Below are positions 6,166-15,340 of a stretch of 22,244 bases of DNA, piece by piece (the first letter of the stretch is position 1; every line of letters begins with the position of its first letter). The DNA comes from Chroococcidiopsidaceae cyanobacterium CP_BM_RX_35. Its GTDB lineage: Bacteria; Cyanobacteriota; Cyanobacteriia; Cyanobacteriales; Chroococcidiopsidaceae. The DNA lies in contig JAFAVL010000595.1 in assembly GCA_019242465.1 (NCBI GenBank), forward strand, positions 1 through 22,244. The letters run 5' to 3'. The position numbers and the translations under genes are program-made. A model generated the notes under the pieces. That model saw only the letters and a program-made list of their open reading frames with translations, did not search any database and had not been told where the DNA came from.

Positions 6166-7074
6166 TCATACCGTCTGTAACACATCAGCATGAGCAATAA
6201 TTGGGTTGGAAACATCCGTATAACAGTTGCAATCAGTCGTAATTTTGGGCTTTAATCCTAGCAATTGACGAGCTTCGTCCGGGGTTGCTACTCTTCTACC
6301 AATGCCATTAACTATCTTTACTGCTTTCATAACCATCTGGGCATTTGAATTTGCTAACATCCCTTTATCGATATAGCAGGAATCTTCCATACCTACTCGG
6401 ACATTTCCTCCCAGAATAGCTGCCATACCAAGAACATAAAACATATATTTCCCCGCTCCCATTGCCGTCCAGTGAGTACCTGAAGGCAGTAGAGAGAGCA
6501 TATGCATTAAGTTTCTCGGTTCTGCTGAGGCTCCACCTTCATGTCCTAGTACGAACAGAAACCTCAGAGAACCTTTAAGTATGCCTTTCCTATGCCAAGA
6601 CAATGCCTGCTCTATATGCCCAATATCAAATGTATCAATTTCGGGTAGTGCCCCACTCGCTTCAATTTGACTAATTAACCTTTTGACCTGAACAGGAGGA
6701 TTGATGAAAATAGAATCCTTGAGATTCATCGTTCCAATATTTAGGCTACACATTTCAGGTTTTAATTTCAGTGCTGCTCCAGAATATTCCCATGTCTGGT
6801 CTACTCCACGAGTTGACACCTCAATGATTGCCTCTGGTACTCTACTCTTAATTTCATCTATAGCCTCTGCAAATCTTTCAACTCGGTGAGATTCTGTCCC
6901 ATCATCCTCCCGCACATGTATATGGATGACAGATGCACCTGCCGCAACTGCCTGCTCTGCTGCAATTCCTTGTTCTTTTGGGGTAATCGGTAGATTAGAA
7001 TTCATAGCTCGCGTTGTCTTATTGCCAGTGATAGCACAACTAATAATTACTGGCTCAGACGGAATTTCAAACAT
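6166..7074 (-). CDS. BKACE family protein (beta-keto acid cleavage enzyme, ex-DUF849)
   Basis: A 302-residue TIM-barrel enzyme. The family cleaves a beta-keto acid with acetyl-CoA to give a CoA ester and acetoacetate; the founder is Kce of lysine fermentation. Signatures: IISCAITGNKTTRAMN, the metal-binding HIHVRE (His51, His53), EVSTRG, SLNIGTMN, FDIGHIEQAL, and GNVRVGMEDSCYI with Glu230 as likely third metal ligand. The substrate cannot be told from sequence. The frame is open from 7122, but GAGGAG seven bases before ATG 7074 fixes the start there. It is the first gene of a probable operon with the hexapeptide protein (tight junction near 6166) and the TSUP permease. Such genes are not core in cyanobacteria, so lateral acquisition is possible. 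Confidence 0.88.
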   Translation of the reverse strand: MFEIPSEPVIISCAITGNKTTRAMNSNLPITPKEQGIAAEQAVAAGASVIHIHVREDDGTESHRVERFAEAIDEIKSRVPEAIIEVSTRGVDQTWEYSGAALKLKPEMCSLNIGTMNLKDSIFINPPVQVKRLISQIEASGALPEIDTFDIGHIEQALSWHRKGILKGSLRFLFVLGHEGGASAEPRNLMHMLSLLPSGTHWTAMGAGKYMFYVLGMAAILGGNVRVGMEDSCYIDKGMLANSNAQMVMKAVKIVNGIGRRVATPDEARQLLGLKPKITTDCNCYTDVSNPIIAHADVLQTV

Positions 7075-7264
7075 TTTTAACTCCTCACCTTTAATTAAGA
7101 AAGTCAGCAGAGATTGTGCCAATTATTACTTAAAATAAAGTTAGTAATTGACATAATATAGAATGCTTTAAGTTAGCTTTAAAAGCTGCCTTATAGATAA
7201 AGTAATCTTCAAGATATCTATCTTTCAATGATATTTATACTGATCTTTTAAGAGCAATGGTGGT

Positions 7265-10200
7265 TTAGGAGCCACCTTTAAAGAAATATTGCGCTGGGAT
7301 GAGTTGTTTGAGGGTTTGCAGTAATTCCTGCTCCCTAAAAGGCTTGGAGAAATAGGCTGCTGCACCCAGATTCATTGCCAGCTGACGATGTTTCTCTCCA
7401 CTACGAGAAGTGAGCATGACTACTGGGAGGTGTTTGTAGCTGGGTTGAGATTTGATGTGAGCCAAAAAGCCATAACCGTCGAGTCGAGGCATTTCAATAT
7501 CGCAAACAATGGCTTGGATGGGTAGCCCAGTTTGGAGTTTTTCTAGGGCATCCTGTCCATCTTTAGCTTGTTCGACACAATAGCCAGCTTTCTCCAAAGT
7601 TAAGGCTAGAAAGCGACGGACGTTGATTGAGTCATCCACAACCATAACCGTTTCTTTGTGGCTTAAAGCTGCTGTAGCCTGCGGATGAAGATTTTGTGGG
7701 ACTAAATGAGGACGAGGCGTTCGACCATGAGCATCAATCCAGTGCATTAATCCTGACACATCAACTAGCGGTACAACTCGACCATCACCCAAAATCGTAC
7801 AGCTAGTGAACCCTGGCGGCATGGCAATGCTACCCGTAACTTGGCGAACTGTGACTTCCTGCTCTCCCCAGTAGCGCTCGACTTGGATTCCCACCAAAGC
7901 ATTACCCTGAGCAACCATGAGTACTGCTGGTTGATTAATAGTGGGAACTGCTTCAGTATCTGCCACTTTGGATGGGTGGGAGAAGTGCAACCATTGGCGA
8001 AGAGGAATTAGGGGTACCATGCAGCCATCCCAATTCAAGACAGATTGACCTGCGGCTAGGAGGACCATTTCTGGTTGCAGGAGCAGCATTTCTTCCACAG
8101 CGTCTATGGGAAAAGCTAGCAGGATGCCTTCACTTTCAACTAGCAAAACCCGGACAATGGAAAGGCTGAAGGGAACAGTAATCGTAAAAGTTGTACCGAT
8201 GCCAGGTTGGGTATCTAGGCTAATCTCACCACGAACTTGCTGTAATTTGGTGAGTACGATATCCATTCCCACACCTCGACCTGATAACTCAGTCACCTGC
8301 TCAGCGGTGCTAAAGCCGGGTGCAAAGATGAGTTCTAGCAAGTCATTATGATTGGCTTGCGCTAGTTCGGTAGCATCCATCCCCATACGCAGTGCCTTGG
8401 CACGGATTTTATCAAGGTCGATGCCAGCACCATCATCACTAATAACGATCTCAATTTTGTTACCGCGATAGATTGCACTCATCTCAATCGTACCCTGCTC
8501 CGGCTTGCCAGCCGCTCTTCGAGTTGCGGGAGTTTCAATCCCATGGTCGAAAGCATTGCGTAGCAGGTGCAGTAGGGGATCACTCAGCACCTCTAGAATT
8601 GTCCGGTCAATCAAGGTGGCTCCGCCATGCACCTCAAGTTCCACATTTTTGCCATATTCCCAAGCCAAATCCCGCACAACTCTAGGGAAGCGACTCACCA
8701 GCTCAGAAAAAGGACGCATCCGCACTTGAGTCATGCTAGTTTGCATTTGTTTAGAGGTGCGGGTGAGATCGCAAGCCGTATGCTCAGTATCTTCTAAGCT
8801 AATTTCGATATCACTCGTCACCTCTTGAATCTGGACGATGGATTCCATCACCTCTTGAGACAGTAGTTGTAAGTCGCTGTAGCGATCCATTTCTAGAATG
8901 TCAAATTTGCTGGTAAGCTCTGTGGAAGAGGATGGGGGGAGGGGGAGAGGGGGAGAGGGAGGAATCGGATGATAAGAGGAGTATACATATCCCCTTGCCC
9001 CCTGCACAGCTACTTGATCGTAGGCGCTTCGGAGGCGGAAGTTGGACTGCTCTAATGCCTTAGCCCTTTGACTAAGAGTCACGATCAAATTGCGGAGCCG
9101 TCCTAGGTGCAGGTTCAAACCGTTGCGCTCAATGGTCAGTTGCCCAAATAAATCGTTGAGCTGCTCCAACTGCTTCAGCGAAACTCGGATTGTGTTTTCC
9201 TGAAGTTCGCTGGTGGTCAATCCTGAAGATGCAGGCTCTAACTGAGTAGGACGAAAGTCCCGAATTGCCGTTGGTAGCTCGTCAGCGGGAATGGCACAGA
9301 CGCTCTTAGGGAGGGATGTGGGGACGGGTTCCCCGTCCCCTATAAATCCCGTGTCGATGCGATCGACTCCAACGTCCTCTGCTAGCAGTGGTGGTTGTGG
9401 GACAGCTACAGCAATGTCCTCAATTGCAACCTCACTCACCTCAACTAACAGTGAGGAAAGGTCAAAATCTATCTGGTGAGATATATCATCTGTCTGATAG
9501 CTAGCAGCAGTATCGGTAGTCAGATTTGCTAAGTCTAGCTGGGTGGGTAAAGCTTTAACTTGACCGACAAGAATTAAGGCTTGATTTCGCCGCCATGCTT
9601 GGAGCGCTGCAAGAGTGATCGCTCCTACCTGTGCTGGTGCTGCTGTTTGCAGGAGTTGCTCAACTGATTGACAAAGGTGGCTCCAGGCGGGTAGCTCTAG
9701 CATCTCCCCCAAGCCATTTAGTTCTTGAGCAGCAATCTGGAATTCTTCTAGTAGGCATTTTGGGTCTTGGCTCACTAAGATGGATTCCAGTCGTTGCAAG
9801 CATTCCTCAACTTCTGTCTCAAACAGTAAGACGCACATGTCTTGCCCTTCATCTTCAGATAGCAAGGCAGCAGCATCTTCAGGTTGAGGATCGCCAAGGC
9901 GCTGGTGGAGCTGTTCAAAGACTGGATGAGCGTATACCTCTAGCCATGTCTGGTCAACCGCAACTCCCTGGCGGTTGAGGGCGATCGCCTGCCCTAGTCG
10001 ATCGACTCCTAATAGCAGCATCTGCTCCAACTCCGCGTCAGCTGCCCCATGTTTACCCGTTCTTAGAACCTTGAAGAAATCTTCCAGACGGTGCGCCATC
10101 TGGCTGAGCGTCTGAAACCCCATCATTGCTGCCCCACCTTTAATCGAGTGGGCTGCGCGTAAGACAGCATCTAGACGCTGGCTATCAACGCTACTGCTTC

Positions 10201-10294
10201 CCAAACCTAACAATCCTGATTCGATTGCATTCAGGTATTCTTGAGCTTCCTCAAGAAACTGGAGCTGGATTTCACGCTCGTTATACTGTGGCAT
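7265..10294 (-). CDS. Hybrid CheA-type histidine kinase (Pix/Hmp/Pil chemotaxis family)
   Basis: A 1009-residue cytoplasmic kinase, last gene of the chemotaxis-like operon. Domains in order: Hpt with phospho-acceptor His49 (AAHSIKGGAAMMGF); variable acidic linker (about 150-365); dimerisation helices (370-540); HATPase with N-box LLHLLRNAFDHGIE (574-587), G1 DDGAGID and G2 GRGVGMD; CheW-like domain (about 710-855); C-terminal receiver with Asp887/Asp888, Asp932, Thr962 and Lys984. In cyanobacteria such kinases (PixL, HmpE, PilL) control type IV pilus motility. Two oddities lie in the linker and dimerisation region: a Pro/Ser-rich run (about 443-458) and a segment encoded by a DNA palindrome (9313-9350). 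It starts three bases after the receptor gene with ribosome site GAGGCGG. Confidence 0.95.
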   Translation of the reverse strand: MPQYNEREIQLQFLEEAQEYLNAIESGLLGLGSSSVDSQRLDAVLRAAHSIKGGAAMMGFQTLSQMAHRLEDFFKVLRTGKHGAADAELEQMLLLGVDRLGQAIALNRQGVAVDQTWLEVYAHPVFEQLHQRLGDPQPEDAAALLSEDEGQDMCVLLFETEVEECLQRLESILVSQDPKCLLEEFQIAAQELNGLGEMLELPAWSHLCQSVEQLLQTAAPAQVGAITLAALQAWRRNQALILVGQVKALPTQLDLANLTTDTAASYQTDDISHQIDFDLSSLLVEVSEVAIEDIAVAVPQPPLLAEDVGVDRIDTGFIGDGEPVPTSLPKSVCAIPADELPTAIRDFRPTQLEPASSGLTTSELQENTIRVSLKQLEQLNDLFGQLTIERNGLNLHLGRLRNLIVTLSQRAKALEQSNFRLRSAYDQVAVQGARGYVYSSYHPIPPSPPLPLPPSSSTELTSKFDILEMDRYSDLQLLSQEVMESIVQIQEVTSDIEISLEDTEHTACDLTRTSKQMQTSMTQVRMRPFSELVSRFPRVVRDLAWEYGKNVELEVHGGATLIDRTILEVLSDPLLHLLRNAFDHGIETPATRRAAGKPEQGTIEMSAIYRGNKIEIVISDDGAGIDLDKIRAKALRMGMDATELAQANHNDLLELIFAPGFSTAEQVTELSGRGVGMDIVLTKLQQVRGEISLDTQPGIGTTFTITVPFSLSIVRVLLVESEGILLAFPIDAVEEMLLLQPEMVLLAAGQSVLNWDGCMVPLIPLRQWLHFSHPSKVADTEAVPTINQPAVLMVAQGNALVGIQVERYWGEQEVTVRQVTGSIAMPPGFTSCTILGDGRVVPLVDVSGLMHWIDAHGRTPRPHLVPQNLHPQATAALSHKETVMVVDDSINVRRFLALTLEKAGYCVEQAKDGQDALEKLQTGLPIQAIVCDIEMPRLDGYGFLAHIKSQPSYKHLPVVMLTSRSGEKHRQLAMNLGAAAYFSKPFREQELLQTLKQLIPAQYFFKGGS
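8934..8965. repeat. Polypurine low-complexity run inside cheA
   Basis: An almost pure G/A run on the plus strand, made of repeated GGGGGAGA-type units. On the coding strand it gives a Pro/Ser/Leu stretch PIPPSPPLPLPP. It resembles the G-rich intergenic repeats elsewhere in the window and was tolerated in frame. Confidence 0.7.
9313..9350. repeat. Palindromic repeat element inside cheA
   Basis: Perfect 9-bp stem GGGGACGGG (9320-9328) / CCCGTCCCC (9332-9340) around TTC, with a further outer pair GGGA (9313-9316) / TCCC (9347-9350). I recall similar GGGACGGG hairpins as dispersed intergenic repeats in cyanobacteria. Here it is translated in frame as part of the kinase's variable linker (around residues 314-328). 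Confidence 0.7.
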
Positions 10295-10297
10295 GGT

Positions 10298-12724
10298 TTA
10301 TGCCGCCTCAACCTTAAAGGTATCCACAGAACCTTGGAGCTGTCGTGCCACCTCTACAGTTTGTTGCAGAGAGCTAGAAATCTGACGAGAGAATTCTGAA
10401 GTGCGATTCGAAACTTGAGCCACCTCCTTCATCAGATGAGTCATACTTTGTGAGGTGCTAGCCTGTGAGACTGTCGCGGTAGAAATTGATTGCACTAACT
10501 GGTCAATCTCGCTAGATACAGTCATAATTTGCTCTAGACTCTTCTTAGCATTTGCTACTAGTTGTGTTCCTTCCACTACCTGTGCCGTCCCCGTTTCCAT
10601 CGCCGACACCACTTCGTTAGTTTCTAGCTGAATTTTTTCTACAATCTGTTCAATTTCCTTAGTTGCTGCTGCTGAACGAGCCGCCAGTTCGCCGACTTCT
10701 TCCGCTACTACCGCAAAACCTCGACCTTCTTCACCAGCTCTAGCTGCCTCAATACTGGCATTAATGGCTAACAGGTTCGTTTGCAGAGCAATTTGGTTAA
10801 TCAACGAAATCACTTTAGAGATCTGCTGAGATGACTCACCCAACCGCTTCACCTTCTTGGCGGTTTCCGCAACAGTTTCCCTCAGGTGTAGAATACTTTG
10901 CACAGTGTCATCCATCGCTGCACCTCCTGCCTGCGCTGTGGTTGATGCCACACGCGCAACTTGCGCGGCTTGGTTCGCATTAGCAGCCACTTCCTGAATT
11001 GAGCAGGACATGGTTTCGACCGAATCTAGCAGGCGCTCAATCTCCTTCGCCTGTCTCATAGATTCATCTGCCAGTTGGCGCATGGCTCCTTCGTCTTCTC
11101 CTAGAGCCGCGTTAACCTGAGTTGTTGATTGTTTGACCTGAGTGACTACATCTCGCAGACTTTCAACAATTGAGTTAAAAAAGTCTGCCACAATTCCAAT
11201 CTCGCCAGCGCTAATTTCTGCCCGTACAGTCAAGTCACCACCAGATGCTGCTTCTACCCCACTTAGCAGTTGTACGAGTTCTTGCTGTAGAGCTTCATTC
11301 TGTTGCTGCTGCTGTAAAGCGAACTCGGTTTGCTGACGAGCAATTTCGGTTTGGGCTAACAATTGCTGCTGGGCTGCTTGCGCTTGCTCGACTAGCAGTG
11401 CCTGAATCTGTTCAGCCATCTGGTTGATGTTTGTTCCTAGTGTCGCCAGTTCGTCTTCTCCAGTCACGGCAACACGTGTCTCCAATTCTCCCTGCCCTAG
11501 CTTTTCCACTACATTGGTCGCGGCTAGAATTGGCTGAGTTGCCCGTTGTGCTAGATAAGCAGCGATCGCACCTACAAGTAAAGCGGTGACTACAGAACCT
11601 AAAACAATATCCAATAACAAGTTCCGCTGAGCTGCAAGTGCAGTAGCCGTGTCAATATTTACGAGTGTACTCCAGTTAAGGTCTGGCAATCCTTCCAAAT
11701 GTTGTGTAGGCGCGTAGGCTAATAGTTGCTCAGTGTCGGTATCTTTCTCGACACTGAATAAAGCGTTAGATTTTCCAGATGCTTGTAGTTTAGAAAAGCT
11801 AGGAAACAGCTCATCAATGTTTTTACCTAGATTTTTATCCTGAGAATCAATGATAATTTCCCCTTTGCGATTGACCAAATGGTAATTGTCTCCTGCCTCC
11901 GCAAAGTTCTTGAGCGCCTCGTTCAGAGCGGGCATCGGGATGCGAGCTCGTAAAACAGCTATGGTTTTTCCAGTAACAGAGTCTTTAACTGGCACAGCAA
12001 AAAAGACGTTGAAAGCTTTTGTCTGTGTCGATTTTCGTGGGTTGGAGATAAAAGGCTGATTGGTTTGGATTACCTTGTCAAAGTAGTCTATACCCTTGAA
12101 ATTGTTGTTAATACCCAAAGCTGCATTTGTCTTTCCTATTGATTGGGCAATGACATCACCATTAGTATTAATGAGAACCAGGCTCTCATAAACCCGAGAA
12201 TCTTGGACAGCTTTGGTGAGCAATGCCTCTTTTTCTTGACTAGAAATTAGCCCGCGCATCTTAGGATTTGTGAGACTGGGTATACTCCCTAGTGTCTGAA
12301 GCTCGGCGTAGTGGTAGAACAGGAAGCGATTAACCTTATCCACCACACCGTCAGCACGGGCAATTTTAGCTTCAGCGACTTGTTTAGCAATTGACTGTTT
12401 AGCAGAAAAATAGGCAATAGTTCCGATGCCCAATACAGGAGCTGTACCAATGGCGATCGCCAAAAAGGTCGCTTTAGTTCTCAGGCTCAGGGCTCGCCAT
12501 GGGTTCTTGCCACTCAACTTTGTAGTTGCGTTGTCTAAACGCGCCTCGCGAGCATCCTCTTTCACACCATCAGCCGGGTTAATCTGTAGGGCATCATTGC
12601 CATGATCGTGACTTACTACGCTGCCATCCTCAAAGCCATTATCTGTGACGCTTGCTTGGGGCAGGACAGGTATTGTTACAACCAGATCTTTAACTTTTCC
12701 GTTTGCATGATTTGAGTGTGCCAT
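10298..12724 (-). CDS. Methyl-accepting chemotaxis protein, dCache type (HmpD/PilJ-like)
   Basis: An 808-residue transmembrane receptor. Layout: polar cytoplasmic N-terminus (1-80), TM1 (about 87-106), extracytoplasmic sensor resembling a double Cache domain (110-370), TM2 (372-392), HAMP (393-445), Gln-rich coiled coil (440-485), second HAMP-like segment (486-535) and signalling hairpin (560-790) whose tip contains [20 protein letters not shown]. There is no GAF/bilin-binding domain, unlike the PixJ phototaxis receptor, so a chemical or surface cue is more likely than light. The frame opens at TTG 12751; ATG 12724 with upstream GAGGA is preferred. It lies 49 bases after the cheW gene and 3 bases before cheA. 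Ligand unknown. Confidence 0.93.
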   Translation of the reverse strand: MAHSNHANGKVKDLVVTIPVLPQASVTDNGFEDGSVVSHDHGNDALQINPADGVKEDAREARLDNATTKLSGKNPWRALSLRTKATFLAIAIGTAPVLGIGTIAYFSAKQSIAKQVAEAKIARADGVVDKVNRFLFYHYAELQTLGSIPSLTNPKMRGLISSQEKEALLTKAVQDSRVYESLVLINTNGDVIAQSIGKTNAALGINNNFKGIDYFDKVIQTNQPFISNPRKSTQTKAFNVFFAVPVKDSVTGKTIAVLRARIPMPALNEALKNFAEAGDNYHLVNRKGEIIIDSQDKNLGKNIDELFPSFSKLQASGKSNALFSVEKDTDTEQLLAYAPTQHLEGLPDLNWSTLVNIDTATALAAQRNLLLDIVLGSVVTALLVGAIAAYLAQRATQPILAATNVVEKLGQGELETRVAVTGEDELATLGTNINQMAEQIQALLVEQAQAAQQQLLAQTEIARQQTEFALQQQQQNEALQQELVQLLSGVEAASGGDLTVRAEISAGEIGIVADFFNSIVESLRDVVTQVKQSTTQVNAALGEDEGAMRQLADESMRQAKEIERLLDSVETMSCSIQEVAANANQAAQVARVASTTAQAGGAAMDDTVQSILHLRETVAETAKKVKRLGESSQQISKVISLINQIALQTNLLAINASIEAARAGEEGRGFAVVAEEVGELAARSAAATKEIEQIVEKIQLETNEVVSAMETGTAQVVEGTQLVANAKKSLEQIMTVSSEIDQLVQSISTATVSQASTSQSMTHLMKEVAQVSNRTSEFSRQISSSLQQTVEVARQLQGSVDTFKVEAA

Positions 12725-12773
12725 GAATTCAAATTCCTCTAAAGAGTACAAATAAAGTTGGAGGTGTAAACTC

Positions 12774-13316
12774 TTAACGAAAAGGCTCGTTGCTACGCAA
12801 AATTGGTGAATGCACTATTGCCTCTGCATCTAGAACTAGCAGCACTTCTTGGGGTTGCAAGATACAGCCCTGGAGATAGGGGACAAGAGTTGGTGCAACA
12901 ACACCAACAGGAGACTGGATTGCGTTAGAGGGCGATCGCATAACACCCTTAACCTCCTGAACTACTAATCCCAGAGGAATGTTGCCCACTCGAACAACGA
13001 TGATGTTATGGTGCGGAACATCTAAATTCAGGGTTTGTAAATCTAGCATTTGGGGCAGATTGATCACCCAAAGCACTTGACCACGCTGGTGTAGCAAACC
13101 GAGAACACAAGCGGGCATATTTGGCATCAGCGTGATCCGCCTAGCTGGCACAACTATTGCCTCTTGTACGTGAGGCATCGACAGCACAGCAGGTGTCAGT
13201 TGATCGAGCTGGAATTTTAGGTAAGCTTTCCCTACCTTCTGCTGTTTACTTGACGCATTCAACGTAGCTTCCTTCTGAAAGAACGTTGATTGAGCTGTAA
13301 GGCTTTGAATATTCAT
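12774..13316 (-). CDS. CheW-like adaptor (PixI/HmpC type)
   Basis: A 180-residue CheW-domain protein that should couple the receptor to the kinase. Recognisable pieces: the beta-strand [58 protein letters not shown] and [20 protein letters not shown]. The first 30 residues ([20 protein letters not shown] onward) are a non-conserved extension. It starts three bases after the stop of the cheY gene with no visible ribosome site, so translational coupling is likely. Confidence 0.93.
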   Translation of the reverse strand: MNIQSLTAQSTFFQKEATLNASSKQQKVGKAYLKFQLDQLTPAVLSMPHVQEAIVVPARRITLMPNMPACVLGLLHQRGQVLWVINLPQMLDLQTLNLDVPHHNIIVVRVGNIPLGLVVQEVKGVMRSPSNAIQSPVGVVAPTLVPYLQGCILQPQEVLLVLDAEAIVHSPILRSNEPFR

Positions 13317-13319
13317 TGA

Positions 13320-13682
13320 TTAGTTCACAACAGATTTGACAGCCCGAACAAGTTCCTCGCGACCAAAGGGTTTGGTAACATAAACATCAGCACCTTGCTT
13401 CATGCCCCACAGCCGATCTAGCTCCTGGCTTTTAGAACTACAGATAACAATCGGCAGTTTTTGTGTAATAGGATTCTTCTTCAAGCTACGACATAACTCA
13501 AAGCCATTTCTTCCGGGCATGACCACATCTGTTACAATGACGTCAGGCTTTTGTTGCACAGCTTTATTCATCGCTTCCGCTGCATCCGTAGCACTAATGA
13601 CACTGTAGCCACCTTCGCGTAGATAGTTACTAATCAACTCCATTTCAGAAGGTGTATCTTCAACAACTAAAACTGTCCGCAT
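13320..13682 (-). CDS. CheY-like single-domain response regulator (PixH/HmpB type)
   Basis: A 120-residue stand-alone receiver domain. Acidic pair Glu8/Asp9 (VVEDTPSEME), phospho-acceptor Asp52 (VTDVVMPGRNGFELC), Ser82/Ser83 in the Thr position and Lys104 (VTKPFGREE) are all in place. It has no output domain, so it works by protein-protein contact, as expected for the phosphate sink or motor regulator of a type IV pilus chemosystem. The ATG at 13682 has a good GAGGAAG upstream. It is second in the operon, 44 bases after the PATAN regulator. Confidence 0.94.
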   Translation of the reverse strand: MRTVLVVEDTPSEMELISNYLREGGYSVISATDAAEAMNKAVQQKPDVIVTDVVMPGRNGFELCRSLKKNPITQKLPIVICSSKSQELDRLWGMKQGADVYVTKPFGREELVRAVKSVVN

Positions 13683-13726
13683 AATTGACTTCCTCTTTGA
13701 ATTTTAGATAATGGAATTAAGAAGAT

Positions 13727-14968
13727 TCAGGTGAGATATCGGAAAACCATTTTGAGCAACTCTGATTGCGTAAAGGGTTTTGTCATGTACTCGGTTGCAC
13801 CTGTAAGCTTAGCTTTGGCTCTGTCGATCAAACCTGTGTTGCCTGTAACCATAACAATAGGCGTTGACTTAAACAGGGAATGGTTTCTGATGAGGCGACA
13901 TAATTTGTAGCCATCAACCGTTGGCATTCCTACATCTAACAAGATTAAGTCAGGTTTAATTCGCATAATTTCTACCAGCGCCTTGACTGAATCTGTAATT
14001 GTGAAAACTGAGAAATTCCGATTTTCTAGAAAGCGGTCAATTTCATTCAAAATTGTTGCACTATCATCAACACAAGCAATAGTATACTTTCGCTCTCGAT
14101 ATAAAGTTGGTATATCAGCGAAAGTTAAGTTAGAAGCGCTATTAGTTGGTACTCCAGTTCTAGGTTGATCTTCTAAGCCGACATGGCTACTATAAAAACT
14201 TGGTAGCAGATTGAAAGGGAATTGAGGTTCGCGTAAGCAAACTGTTCCTTCTACTATTAAAGGATGTAAGGTTTGAGCCACTTTGAGAGCATCTTGATTG
14301 AAGATTGCAGCAAGATGGCGAAAACTAAATCCTTGCAAAATTCTGCTCAACTTGTTTTTTTGCTCAGATGCAAGTCTCTGAGTTTGAGCTTGATTAGACA
14401 GGTAAGGTATCTGATAAGGTGATCGAATTTCTGGACTTAAAGCTTGCCAATCTTGCAACTGCTTTCTACAGGTATCTACAAGCGAACGAAAATCAAACTG
14501 ACAAAATGTAGGCAACTTGTTGAACTCAGGATAAAATACACAAGTTCCTTCTGTCAATAGCAGGAATAGCTCGATAACCTCCTTTAGCAATTTTTCTACT
14601 AATGTTGTTGCTTGTGTAGAAGTAAGATATCGTTGCTGAACTAGCCAACAAATTGCTTGGTAATCGAGATTTTGGTTTGGCTGATTGCGAATTTCAGTTT
14701 CAAAGTTTAAACGTACTTGAGTCCGAACATCACTAGTAAGAGCTTTAACCTGGTAGCTTAAGCATCGCAGATGTCGCTCAAGTCGCTCGAAGGGATCAAT
14801 TGAATGACTGGCGTAGATTAGCTCTCCGTTTTTTAAGTAAATTGACCAAGTAATTGAATCATTTAATACTTGTAAACAACCACTACTGCGAGAGCTAAAT
14901 AATTGCTCAACTACGTTAATTGGGAGGGTTTTAGCATTTACAGAGCTAACAGTAGCTGCTATGTTCAT
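13727..14968 (-). CDS. PatA/PixG-type response regulator (PATAN-REC)
   Basis: A 413-residue protein, first in the chemotaxis operon. The N-terminal part (about 10-110) is a PATAN/DUF4388-like domain (SSRSSGCLQVLNDSITWSIY then KNGELIYASHS); the middle (about 110-260) is the helical region typical of PatA homologues; the C-terminal receiver (295-412) has Asp301/Asp302, phospho-acceptor Asp345 (ILLDVGMPTVDGYKLC), Thr375 and Lys397. Relatives are PatA (heterocyst pattern), PixG/TaxP and HmpA (hormogonium motility). Position before cheY-cheW-mcp-cheA matches the pix and hmp loci, so a role in pilus polarity or motility is inferred. There is no strong ribosome site before ATG 14968. Confidence 0.92.
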   Translation of the reverse strand: MNIAATVSSVNAKTLPINVVEQLFSSRSSGCLQVLNDSITWSIYLKNGELIYASHSIDPFERLERHLRCLSYQVKALTSDVRTQVRLNFETEIRNQPNQNLDYQAICWLVQQRYLTSTQATTLVEKLLKEVIELFLLLTEGTCVFYPEFNKLPTFCQFDFRSLVDTCRKQLQDWQALSPEIRSPYQIPYLSNQAQTQRLASEQKNKLSRILQGFSFRHLAAIFNQDALKVAQTLHPLIVEGTVCLREPQFPFNLLPSFYSSHVGLEDQPRTGVPTNSASNLTFADIPTLYRERKYTIACVDDSATILNEIDRFLENRNFSVFTITDSVKALVEIMRIKPDLILLDVGMPTVDGYKLCRLIRNHSLFKSTPIVMVTGNTGLIDRAKAKLTGATEYMTKPFTQSELLKMVFRYLT

Positions 14969-15122
14969 CTGGAGATATACAACAAGATAGATTGCACAAT
15001 GGTTATATTAATCCTCACTAATAAACCTTGTTTTGTCTTGCGTACATCCACTAGTTTTCATTACACAAGCTAAATAGTTCTATTCCATATCTTTGACTGA
15101 AATTCAAATTTTGTCTACGTGT

Positions 15123-15135
15123 ATCTACAGTAGAT
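15123..15135. promoter_or_regulatory. 13-bp palindrome, possible operator of the chemotaxis operon
   Basis: ATCTAC, A, GTAGAT: perfect dyad symmetry, 155 bases upstream of the first gene of the leftward operon. Suggestive of a dimeric regulator site; it does not fit the NtcA consensus (GTA-N8-TAC). Confidence 0.4.
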
Positions 15136-15254
15136 TTGTCATGAGAGGTTAAAATTTCCAGTTTTAAACCTAGAAATCTGACTCAAGTACAGAGTTTTTA
15201 GTTAAGTAAAATCGAGGAATAGTCTCCTTGTGAGGAAAGGGTGCTGCACCCTGC

Positions 15255-15300
15255 CCCCTGCCCCCCTGCCCTCTTCACTGGGGGCAGTACCGCTCCAACA
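15255..15300. repeat. 46-bp exact repeat, copy 1 (downstream of ilvB)
   Basis: Identical base for base to 19163-19208 and in the same orientation. It combines C-rich units with the block CTCTTCACTGGGGGCAGTAC. CTGCCC and GGGCAG within it can form a hairpin. It lies about 40 bases beyond the stop of the leftward ilvB gene and could contribute to transcript ending there. Confidence 0.9.
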
Positions 15301-15340
15301 ATTTGCATCTCCCCTACCCCCTGCCTCTTCTCTCCCGAAA

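Larger units (their letters stand above)
14969..15340. other. Intergenic region upstream of the chemotaxis operon
   Basis: 372 bases between the operon start and the end of the acetolactate synthase gene. The left two thirds are AT-rich and should hold the leftward promoter; no convincing -35/-10 pair was found. It contains a 13-bp palindrome (15123-15135). The right third (15246-15338) is C-rich low-complexity repeat including a 46-bp exact copy of sequence at 19163-19208. The open frames over the repeat on both strands are not credible genes. Confidence 0.7.

Noticed and set aside
8106..8729. Several plus-strand ORFs opposite cheA (8106-8351, 8473-8685, 8505-8729)
   Set aside because: They are antisense shadows of a strongly supported kinase gene with no protein-family features.
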